In this document: piece after piece, positions 54,558-64,000 of the stretch
How the letters are laid out: the number at the start of each line of letters is the position of its first letter
Numbering within the stretch: the first letter of the stretch is position 1
Assembly: GCF_010183535.1 (NCBI RefSeq)
Contig: NC_071333.1
Span: forward strand, 4,462,587-4,526,586
Direction of reading: 5' to 3'
Source of the DNA: Caenorhabditis remanei
Taxonomy: Eukaryota > Nematoda > Chromadorea > Rhabditida > Rhabditidae
DNA: 64,000 nucleotides
The notes under the pieces: model-generated
The model's input: the letters and a program-made list of their open reading frames with translations, nothing else
The model's database searches: none
Told to the model about the DNA's origin: nothing
Position numbers and translations under genes: made by a program

Positions 54558-55758
54558 TCAGTTTTGAAGATTTTCCACGCGATTGTTGTATCTTGCCGCA
54601 AACATAATGCTTCCAGGGCTAGCAAACCATGGGTGACGATTGAATCTTCTGAGGAATGGAATCATGTCAATGCAACTACGTCGAATCTAAAAAAATGAAC
54701 TTTGATAAAAAATGGTGACTTGAAATTAGTCATACCGATCTGCTGAATGTTAAAAGAAGAATTGGAGGCGACAAAGTGAGAGCGTCACTTGCAAATGGAG
54801 TCAGAACCGATATCCAATGTGCCATCAGAATGTGGTTTTCGGATGCGTTTTCAGTGACGATATATGCATTTAGGAAACCAAGGATGGCGAGAAATGCGTC
54901 AATCATTGCAATGCAGATTGTTAGTTTGAGAAGATTACTCTTTGGCATGTTTTGTCGGTTTCTGAAACATAAATACGTAGTGTCTGTGAAAAATACAAGT
55001 TTTCTATAATGATATCACTTACCCAACGATTCTGTTCATTTTCAGAAATGAAAGTGTATTCAATATGATGTTCATTACAGTGATGCAGATCAGAAGTGGG
55101 GTGAGCCATGTATAAAGTTCTTTTCTTTCCTAAAAACAAGTTTCTGCAACTTAATTAAGAAAGTTTTAACTTAAAAACTTACGATAGTACTGACAATGGA
55201 GAAACTGTCATTTTTCTCACTATATTGGTAGTATGAGCAGTTTGAGAGTATCCGTTTGGTATCCAAAAATGGTAGAATGAACGAAACGAGAACGATGATC
55301 CAAGCAGCTGCTATACACACTTTTGATTTTGCGAGAGGGAAGTAGATAGCGATAAATCTATGCAGACATAGATAAAAATTGAATATGTATTGGATATATG
55401 CAAATTGATAGTGTAGAGTGTGAGATATGTTGATTTGGTACTGAGCTTTTTCAGAACAGGAATCGTGATTTTTGAAAAATGCAGCCAAAGTTCCATTTAT
55501 CCCAGTACTTTGAGGTAAGCGGAGAGTTATGAACGAGTTTGTATATGTAACATTGTTCTATAAAATATGTATAAACAGTTTGAAAGAGTGAAAAATTCAA
55601 CTTACGATTACATAACTGATCACAAATAGTTTGAAAAACGAGCTCTTCAAAATATACCGATTGATGAGGATGGCGACAGAAACCCAAGTATAGAGCAGCA
55701 TTCCAACTATCCCGTAGGTAGTTGTTATAACAAACTTAGGATTTTGCAAAAGATCCAT
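54558..55758 (-). CDS. Seven-transmembrane serpentine chemoreceptor (Srg superfamily, Srv/Srg-like)
   Basis: Five exons (55758-55606, 55557-55183, 55129-55023, 54961-54736, 54686-54558) join in frame to 329 residues, the usual length for nematode serpentine receptors. Seven hydrophobic segments can be placed: GMLLYTWVSVAILI, a second ending in NNVTYTNSFITLRLP, FAYIQYIFNFYLCLHRFIAI (TM3 with a DRY-like HRF position), IIVLVSFILPF, LLICITVMNIILN, CIAMIDAFLAILGFLNAYI and WISVLTPFASDALTLSP. The C-terminus is short and basic. Extracellular sequons NGT and NCS are present. These receptors act in sensory cilia of chemosensory neurons. The superfamily is fairly sure; the exact family is not. Complete, no breaks. 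Confidence 0.82.
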
Positions 55759-56325
55759 GCTGACTTTTGCAACAACAAAAAATTCAGAATGGCAACATTT
55801 CCAAAAGATAGAGAATGAAAAATGGGCGGAGCTGCGGATTATATTGTTCTGATTCATTTCGAAAATAGGAATTTTATTTGACATTTCGAACCAGACTTCT
55901 GACTTTAATTGAATACATAAAAATGTAGTTAAAAAACGTGCGATCTCTTTTTTGTTTCCTCTTTTTTATTCTAAAAATAAATGGAATTGATCCCAAATTT
56001 TTGGGGTTACTTGGTTCTGACTTGGTTTGTATTTTATTACTCATAGCCTCATCCTGCAAAAAATTCCTCTAATTTCAAAAAAAACGTGTGCTTAACTTGA
56101 GCTTACTCGAATTGGTCTCATGCTTCTATTCTACTATTTTACCGTCAAACATTTGATCATTTGAACAGCATTTCTAAACACATGAATTTACAATTCCACA
56201 AAAACTGACAAGGGAATGACCCTGAGTGAAACGCGAGATTCTCAACGATGTTTTCACCAAAGATAGACCTTACTGAAACTAAAAAAACACTAGATGTTTT
56301 AGCGGCAACAAATTCGTTTCCAGCT

Positions 56326-57043
56326 AATGACGAACATTTTTCATCTTTTTCAAAATTTTTTGGTCGAGTCACTTTGAGACACTGTAACTTTGTTTATTTT
56401 TGATGATTTATTAAAATTCAAATTGTTATAGAAAGGTGAACGTGTGGGCTACAAAAAAACTAACTGGACCATTTTACGAAAACTGAAACCTAAAAAGATA
56501 CGAGTCATAGCGTGAAAATTGTCAGTACTCATGAAATCAAAAAGTAGCCATTTTCGAAAAAAGGTCTCTGGGGACCATGTTTATTCGATTCCCCGTGTTG
56601 AGTGAGGTACACATACATGTTCAAATATATGGCTCACCTTTCATTTTAGAGACTTAATTTCAATTTTTCAACTATTAAAGCCATTTCCACGTATTTCTAC
56701 TGAAAAACGCAAAAACACGGATCATGGCGGAATGTTGTTACAACATGCCAAAACACAGTTTTTTAAAACAAAAATAATGTTTTATAAACATGGTCCCCAA
56801 AGACTTTTTTTTCGAAAATGGCTACTTTTTGATTTCATGAGTACTGACAATTTTCACGTTATGACTCGTATCTTTATAGTTTTCAGTTTTCGTAAAATAA
56901 TTTAGTTAGCTTTTTTGTAGCCCACACCTTCACCTTTCTATAACAATTTGAATTTTAATAAATCATCAAAAATAAACAAAGTTACAGTGTCTCAAAGTGA
57001 CTCGACCAAAAAATTTTGAAAAAGATGAAAAATGTTTGTCATT
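56326..57043. repeat. Palindromic element, 718 bp, with ~255-bp arms
   Basis: AATGACGAACATTTTTCATC at the left end recurs inverted at the right end. The arms (about 56326-56585 and 56785-57043) are near-identical inverted copies through CTTTGAGACACTGTAAC, GGGCTACAAAAAA and TTTTGATTTCATGAGTACTG. The spacer is about 200 bp. No coding potential. A diverged relative lies at 44018-44240. Confidence 0.85.
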
Positions 57044-58439
57044 TCTTTTTTTTCCCTGTGCAGTCTACAGCGCTACCCGCAGTCGTGTTTAATAGATTTA
57101 TGATTATATTTTGAAGAATCCGACTTAATTTTTTTCTCTTGTTTTTTTGGTTAACACTGAAAAAAAGAAAACATATATTACAAGTGTGTTCAATGTTGTT
57201 AATTATGAGTAAAATTTGTCCATTCAACACCAAAACAAACGATTAAGATTGGCTACCGTTGATTGCATAGCAGACATTCTTAACTATTCGTTCAGGCAAA
57301 GAGAAGACAAGAAATCTTTCAAACTTTAGACGATCATCAAACAAGGCAGAAGGGTTGTGAAGTTAATACTTCTGGTGATCCATGGTTCAATCCATAGTTC
57401 TCCGCGACCCCCTTTTCTTACATGTCTAATTGTGTTTCTCTCTCCCGATGACATCTACTAAATCAGTTTCTCAGCGTCCACCATATGGCACTATGGTGGG
57501 GCTCGACTGCCTACTTTCTTTGTTGGTTGTATTCTGTTTCTCTTAATTTTTCAATATCATCTATTCAGAAATGCACAGCTATTGCAATATCTAGTACAGT
57601 GCGTCCTATTGGATATCACACCCATTTTTGATAATATCATAACAACAGCGAGAGATCACAAAATGCTGTTAACACTAATCGATTCTAAAACAGTAAATCA
57701 TCCCAGCAACCACGTTTCTAGGTCGTCGTGGCAAAATACATGTGGCGAGTTACATCAGTAGTTTTCTTCACATCGCGTTTATTGCGCTTGTGAATTTGAA
57801 AATGAAACTTCTTCTGAATTTTTCATTTGTATTCGATGGGAATGTCTCTGCGTTTTTCCGTTTGCATTTCTGTCTCTTGCTTTTTTCTAAAACTCTTCTT
57901 TCCTGCTAGTCTAGGAAAAAACGAATGAGGTCTACTCGAAGAATTACGCGATGTTGGAGATGAGACATCTTTTTATTTATTTTTTGACGAAATTGAATAC
58001 AACGATGAAAATGATTGTTTTCGACATTTCTATTGTATCTAAATGAGGGTAATTATATGAGATATGATGCAAAATTATGAATTACAAGACTTTCGAAGTC
58101 TCAGAAATAGGCATCACTTCAATTTATAATATAATTTTTCCAACTCTTAATACCATGTATCAGTTTTTTGCATGTTCTGGAAACATTAAAAAACAAGTCA
58201 GTAATTAACTGTTATTTCAGTCATTCCTCTTATCTTAAGATCAATTTGAAATTTCTTTTTCTCTTATTGTTTTGGGTAAAGTATTGGTTTGTCTACACGT
58301 TCTGAAAAAGCGAAAATAACAAATTTGATAGGTTTCATTTCAGCCTTTTCCCTTATCTCATTAAGATGATATCTGTGTATTAGTTTTATGTTTTATCATA
58401 TTGCAAAATGACCACATATATCTTTCACACGTTCTCTAA
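57044..58439. other. Intergenic stretch
   Basis: AT-rich and T-rich; no exon pair found. The stretch ends where the first copy of the next repeat begins. Confidence 0.4.
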
Positions 58440-61060
58440 TACCGTAGTTCTTTTTTCCTCTTTTCAGTGTTCCCTCTATCCAGTTTCTTCAAACATGTAT
58501 TCAGTATTGCATTATTCTCTATCTTCTCCATAGGGCATTGAAACAAAATTTGTTAAACGAATGCATGCAGCTCCTCAAAAAAGGACTACTGTCAATTTGA
58601 AGGGAGAGAAAAAACAGATAGACAAGTGAAACATAGGGAGAAGTCGAGCAAAGACCATGCAGCCTCCGGAGGCAGCTTCAGATATCTTCAGGGTGAAAAA
58701 AAAGACGAAGAAGATGGATTGATGGAAAACGGGAACATGAAAAAAGACAGATTGATGAATTGAAGAAAACGAACCTCATTAAAAATGTAGTGCATTCTAA
58801 CGGAAGCTGAAAAATGATTGAAAAATTGACATTCCAACCAAAAAAATAAAGAGAAACCTAAAATCGAAATGTTTGAAAAGAGAACAAGCAAAAACCTATA
58901 ACTTCTTCAATACTGTGCTAAACATCATTTCTAAAGAAGATGAAAAATGGATAAATGAGAAAATCACCTTTTTCAGAACGTAGATCTCCCGGGAATCTCC
59001 GGGAAAGCGAAAGTTGAAAAGGCATTCTTCTACTTTTTTCACTTAGCTTATGGAAGTGATTAGCTTCGAAAATATATTCCGCTGTATGGGTTTTGGAGAT
59101 AAGCAAAGGTTTTGATAATATTTTGACGAAAGTTAGTAAATGAATAAAAATGCTACATTAAGACGCTAATTTATGTTTGTCTCTCTCCTTTTTTGTTCCA
59201 TCATATTGCAAGACGATCACATTTGTTTTTTTACGCTTTGTCAAATACCGTAGTTTCGCCTTGTTCTTTTCAGTGTTCCCTCTATCCAGTTTCTTCAAAC
59301 ATGTATTCAGTATTGCATCATTTTCTATCTTCTTCATTAGGCATTGAAACAAAAAATTTGACAAACGAATGCGTGCAGCTCCTCAAAAAAGAACTACTGT
59401 CAATTTGAAGGGAGAGAAAAAAAGAGATAGACTAGTGAAGCATAAAGAGGAGTTGAGCTAACGCCAATTCGTCTCCGGAACCAGCTTCAGATGTCTTCTG
59501 TGCAAAAAAAGAAGATTGATGGATGGAAAGAAAACGAACCTCATTTGAAATGTAGTGCATTCTAACCGAAGTTAGAAAAGAGAAATGTTGTCTATCCGAC
59601 CAGTCTTCTTTCACAGCCCCGCTCTCCCTGCCGTTAGATGAACAATTGAGTATGATTATTGAGAATGATGATAGATTTTGGAAATAAAAAAGTTTTTAAG
59701 AACATTAGTAGAATAGTAAAAGTGCTACATAATAACTCTAATTTTGCTTCAAACCGTGGAATAATAGCAGAGTTACGTGTGTGATCATGTTTTGAAGTTC
59801 AGCTTAACATTTCCAATGGTTCCTGATGTTTAAATTTATAATTTATCTAAATTTAATTTATAATTTATCTAAATTTAATTTATAATTTATCTAAATTTCA
59901 CATGTTGACAAGGTTATATAATTATCTTCCCATTGCGTACAATACCGTAGTTCTTTCTTTCTTTCTTTCTTCAGCGTTCTCTTCAATCAGCCCCCTTGAA
60001 AATGCATTTGGCATTACATCTTTTTTGTTCTCCCAAAGGAGATAGAAAGAACTTTTAAACAAACGGATGCATACATTTCCTCAAAAAAAAACTGCTGTCA
60101 ATTTGGAGAAGAAGGAAAAGAATGAGATAGACACACGAATGGGGAAGCTGATCGAATAACCAGCTTCCTCCGAATGCTGCTTTGAATATTCAGCAGTGTA
60201 AAATATTCAGTTTTTCAGAAGTCTTTGCCCTCTTTTCAATTTATGCAGCCGCCAGAGTTCAGCGCGACCGGCATCACACACTCACAACAACGACGGCAAA
60301 GATGTAATCAGTACTCATGGCTAATACATAATTGATAAACACTTATTTTTCATTCTTAGAAGTTTAATTTAAACCTGATAGAATGAGTGCGAAGACCTTT
60401 GAAACACAAAACATATAAACGAAAAAAATTAACTGATGGAAAACAAATGTGATTTCTTGAGAACATAAAACAGAAAATTGATAGCTTGAATTAGAGAAAA
60501 CAATCAGAAAGCAATAAATGATTGAAAAAAAGTCTTCATTCAGAAATCTCATTGCTGCAAAATACATTGTTTCCAAATAATAAGGAGAGGGAGACAACTA
60601 GAAATAGAACCTCATTCGTAATTTAAATTAGTCTTTTTACAAAATACATGGTTCACAAAACAAAACTCTAGTGTTTTTTTTGTTTTCAAAATTCTCAATC
60701 AAAGGAATCTGAAAGGCTTGAAGTTCAAAATTATAATCTTCTTGAATTTGCCACAGCTATAGTCCCCCTTTTTCAATTCTGTATATTTCAATTTCTTCAA
60801 AAATGCATCGTTTTCTCTCTTTTCCATTGAGATTCAAAAAAATTATCAAACGAATGCGTGCTGTTCCTAAAAAAGAACTACTGTCAATTTGAAGGGAAAG
60901 AAAAAAAGAGACAGACTAGTGAAACATAGGGAGAAGACGAGCGAAGACCAAGCCTCTGGAGGCAGCTTCAGTTGTCTTCAGTGCAAAAAAAGATGATTGA
61001 TGGGTTGAAAGAAAACGAACCTCATTTGGCTAACAAAGATTGAAAAATTGACATTCCAAC
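58440..61060. repeat. Four spaced direct copies of a ~300-bp unit
   Basis: Copies near 58440-58800, 59235-59575, 59941-60150 and 60745-61060, spaced 700-800 bp. Common blocks in order: AATACCGTAGTTC-like, TTCAGTGTTCCCTCTATCCA, AACGAATGCGTGCAGCTCCT, AAAGAACTACTGTCAATTTG with GAAGGGAGAG, GGAGGCAGCTTCAG and GAAAACGAACCTCATT. Copies 1, 2 and 4 keep most blocks; copy 3 is the most diverged. No reading frame is conserved across copies (the best one, in copy 2, is shifted or stopped in the others), so the unit may specify non-coding RNAs or be a decayed tandem gene cluster. Confidence 0.75.
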
Positions 61061-61741
61061 CTCTCTCCTGTCTCCTTTTCCAACAAATGGGCAGCATACT
61101 GCAAAAATTATTCTAATCCTAGAAAAGGATAGCAAAATAATTTTTCAACAACAATGGGAGGAAGAAACAAAATGTTTTCAGTTTGATTTCAAATGTTCCA
61201 GTTTTTAGCATAGCTTGAAAAGTGTGGTAGGTCACTGAGGGCTTTTGATAATAGCCATAAATTATTTGACAGCAAAAATCATGTATTGACGAGCATGCAT
61301 TTCTAAATTGCTATATGCGTCTGTGGCAAAGAATTCTGATCAGAAGCTAATAAGTGGTAGAAACTGGAGATAGTACTACAAATGTGAGTGGACTGTGACG
61401 GAGATGTTCTCTTTTACTGAATACTTTCATTTTGCATGGTTGATTTCGGTAGTAAAATTCAACTTTTCAAAAAACGTGAAAAAAATTTGAGCATAGTGTC
61501 ATTTTCATAGCCGAAGGATACCGTGAACTCTTTCAAGTTTCAGAATTGTTCATGGATCGGTCCCAGCTTGCAAATAAGGAAGTATTTCATCGAGCTCACA
61601 ACGACAAAATTATTTAGTAAGCTTCCTTGAAAAAACTCAGTAGAGTGTATTTCAGAAAAATTCCACAAGTATTCACTAGGTATTTAGAAATTGTTGAGAA
61701 TCCGTTGCAGTTTTGCTGTTTTTTCGGTCTTGCTTCTCTCA

Positions 61742-62110
61742 CTAGGGAAGGTCATGGACTCGGTCTGGAGTTATGAGCCGTGACCTATATCGTTGGAAAG
61801 CTGAGAAAACACTGATTCCAAAAATGTAACCAGTTTTTGCCCTCAAGGCCTGGTATTCAAGAAAAACAAGGTCAACGTTTGAAAAAATGACAAATTATTG
61901 CCTTTTAACACGCGAAAATTGCAAAAAATAATGTTTCCCATGTCAGAAATCCAATAATTTGTCATTTTTCCGAACTTTGACCTTGTTTTTCTTAAATACC
62001 AGACGTCGAGGGCAAAAACTGAATATACATTTGGAATCAGCGTTTTCTCAGCTTTCAAATGATATAGGTCACGACCCATAACTCCAGACCGAGTCCATGA
62101 CCTTCCCTAG
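61742..62110. mobile_element. 369-bp palindromic MITE with TCA target duplication
   Basis: CTAGGGAAGGTCATGGACTC at the left end is exactly inverted at the right end, and the inversion continues through most of the element (ACCTATATCGTTGGAAAGCT against AGCTTTCAAATGATATAGGT). It is flanked by TCA on both sides (61739-61741, 62111-62113). A 3-bp duplication would fit PIF/Harbinger- or CACTA-like groups. No coding potential. Confidence 0.75.
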
Positions 62111-62615
62111 TCAGATCAGTTTCAGACCTTGCTCTACGTCTACTGGTTCTCCAATTCTCATCTTGCCGTTCGTGTGCATTTCACGTGCATCTGTTCGTCA
62201 ATGTTTCGGAGTTCCAAAGGACTTCAGTCCTTTTGAGGATAGCTCCGCCCAATTTTGTAGTTTTGCTCCGCCTCTTTTTGGGCAATACGAAAGCTATGTT
62301 TCATTCAGTCTTCACTATTGGCTTTGCCAGCTCGGTTGTTCCCGAAAAGGTTTTTCATCACCAATGCGTTTTTTTCTTTTTTCTTATAGCGGTGGCTATA
62401 CAGATTCCGACGATTTTAGTATTATTTCGAAATGAGTGTACAAGTACCTTAAGAGCACGCCCTTTCTCGGATTATCTCTCATAATAATTGGCTGTAGTGG
62501 TTTTAGTCTATAACTATTGGAAAAGGATCCGCTCAGAAAAAAGTACATTTGATTTATAGTTCAATATAAAATCTTTTTGGTCGTTGAGACCATACTGCAT
62601 TTCTGATTTTCAGGA

Positions 62616-63562
62616 ATGAATTCACTTCTTCTTCTCTCTCTTTGTGCATACCTTGTTGTGTTGGTTAAGTGCCAAGGGCCAGTATTTCCCATGTCATACA
62701 ACGGTGGCTCTTCTTCACCCACTATCAGAGGAAAGCGCCACGCCGAGTTCCTAGCCCATCTCACCTGTCCTCTGAGTCAAGAGTGGTGCGTGTACGTCAA
62801 ATATGTGGAAGATGATTTATTGTATGTTTAAATTTGTTTCATTTTTCGCCCACAAGTCTGAATATTTTGTAGCTATGATGATGTTGTTCACACGATGCCA
62901 ATGGTCTGCGCATTGGGTGGTCGCGTACTGGAGCACTACCAAATGCTAGACTATTCGGGAACAGAGCCTGAAATATATGACGTAAGTAGTTTTTATTATT
63001 TTTTAGAAGAAATTATCATATTTCAGTTGGATTATCAACCCAAAGTAATTATTTATCATGATTGCTCTGTTAAACAGACAATTCTCAAGTACGAGCACAT
63101 ATTTGAAGTGCAACATCGGCGAACAAAGTGAGATATACGAAATTCATTTAAAAATAATTATTTAAAATTTTCAGTTGTACTGGCTTCGAGTACACAATCG
63201 ATTTGCTTAAAAAAGGATCACGTGCTTATGCTCTCCGAGAAGTTTTTGGCATATATCGCGTCGATCACGTCGTAAGAGACTGGCCTGCAGAACACTACTT
63301 CCAATATCCAACAAGACGTAGTCAATATCCAGAAATTCCACCATGGGGTGTAGTCCCGTCCTCTTTCCCAACTGACCGCTGCTTGAGAATGTCTGATGAA
63401 TCGGGAAATTCCACAACAACGACTCCCGCCCCGACTACTGTTGCAACCACCACGGAGAAAATCACCATTTTTTCTGATCCAAAATGGATTGCCAACGCGT
63501 TTTGGGAAAGCGTCGATAAAGTCGCAAAGGCCAACACCGCCAATTCTACACTTCCCGCTTAA
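62616..63562 (+). CDS. Secreted, divergent transthyretin-like (TTL) protein with Thr-rich tail
   Basis: Four exons (62616-62821, 62873-62981, 63027-63127, 63175-63562) join in frame to 267 residues. A signal peptide (MNSLLLLSLCAYLVVLVKC) ends near residue 19. The first Cys strand HLTCPLSQEWCVYVKYVED and the motif YQPKVIIYHDC fit the transthyretin-like pattern. The fourth exon adds a Tyr/Pro-rich region and a Thr/Pro/Ala-rich stretch (TTTTPAPTTVATTT) that looks like an O-glycosylated linker, followed by a short end. Intron phases 2-0-2 and the 101-nt third exon equal those of the gene at 558-2131. The start lies five bases after a TTTTCAG acceptor; CAAATAAAG near 63692 is the likely polyadenylation signal. 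Function unknown. Confidence 0.7.
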
Positions 63563-63794
63563 AGTTTTTTTGTGGATTAAAAAAAGGCCCGCTTTGACTT
63601 ATATTAACTCCAGCTGAATCGATTATCGCTTATGTGCATATATCAAACTAAACAATAGCTTTTTCATTAGTGAATTTTTTGCTTACCGTCAAATAAAGTT
63701 CCCAGTGTTGATTAATTGGTAACCTTTTCGTACGAAAGTGAACATATATCGACCATAATCAAAAACCAAAGAGCTACAATAATATATGCCAGTA

Positions 63795-64000
63795 TTATGA
63801 TGGTTTAAGACATGATTTTTTTTTGAGATACAGGATGAAAAACGAGTATCGAGATGAGTGGAGAAACCTTGGTGGTGAATCGTGATAGTATTCATTGGCG
63901 GTTAAAAACTGAGCTGAGCTGTAAAAATTATTCGAACAACGAGAGCGAACGTTTCGAAGGTAGAGTATGGCGTTATGACTCATGAAGGTGATGATGGAAC
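63795..64000 (-). other. Possible gene end entering from the right edge
   Basis: A minus-strand open stretch ending at 63795 reads SSAQFLTANEYYHDSPPRFL then HSSRYSFFILYLKKKSCLKP before its stop, with a TTTTTACAG acceptor near 63926. It may be the last exon of a gene lying beyond the window; too little is present to identify it. Confidence 0.25.

Noticed and set aside
62097..62484. Overlapping plus-strand ORFs of 112 and 99 residues, one hydrophobic
   Set aside because: They begin in the end of a MITE, two frames compete, and no splice structure resembles a receptor exon set.

Overview
The window is nematode nuclear DNA, most likely from a Caenorhabditis species. It is AT-rich. Genes are split by short introns (about 45-60 nt where compact) with TTTTCAG-type acceptors, and transthyretin-like secreted proteins and a serpentine chemoreceptor are present. 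The two tRNA genes are an initiator tRNA-Met and an intron-containing tRNA-Leu(CAA). All calls come from reading the sequence; no database search was possible.

Layout. A divergent transthyretin-like gene (558-2131) is followed by an 8.3-kb DNA transposon (3382-11707). The transposon has about 2-kb near-identical terminal inverted repeats carrying a 22-bp minisatellite, a 9-bp target duplication, an unfamiliar multi-exon gene in its centre and a second set of exons mirrored in both arms. It sits in a tRNA-like sequence inside an older dispersed repeat, whose copy without the transposon lies at 15310-16520. From 13 to 20.5 kb there is a frame-broken gene, a TA-flanked MITE, small ORFs and a four-exon membrane-protein gene (18753-20523) with opposite-strand ORFs in two of its introns. 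From 20.7 to 27.1 kb lies a cluster of tiny single-pass membrane-protein genes around a gene for a very acidic protein; much of it is duplicated at 50.8-53.5 kb, where the acidic gene has decayed. From 27.7 to 32 kb there are palindromic elements, a 108-bp tandem array and broken genes. From 33.7 to 44.7 kb lie a second transthyretin-like gene, an ankyrin-like remnant, the tRNA-Leu gene, a Ttd14/AAA_28-type P-loop gene (39732-41179) and two small membrane-protein genes. From 45 to 50 kb the sequence is mostly repeats, including a hAT-type MITE with an 8-bp duplication and a palindrome bearing tRNA-like sequence. A complete serpentine receptor gene (54558-55758) is followed by about 6.8 kb of repeats, including a four-copy dispersed direct repeat and two palindromes, and then a third transthyretin-like gene (62616-63562).

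How the genes relate. There is no operon-like metabolic unit. The recurring themes are small secreted or membrane proteins expanding by local duplication: three transthyretin-like proteins, three 62-66-residue tail-TM proteins, and two proteins with an acidic dileucine sorting signal. The last two families travelled together in the 21-25/51-53 kb duplication.
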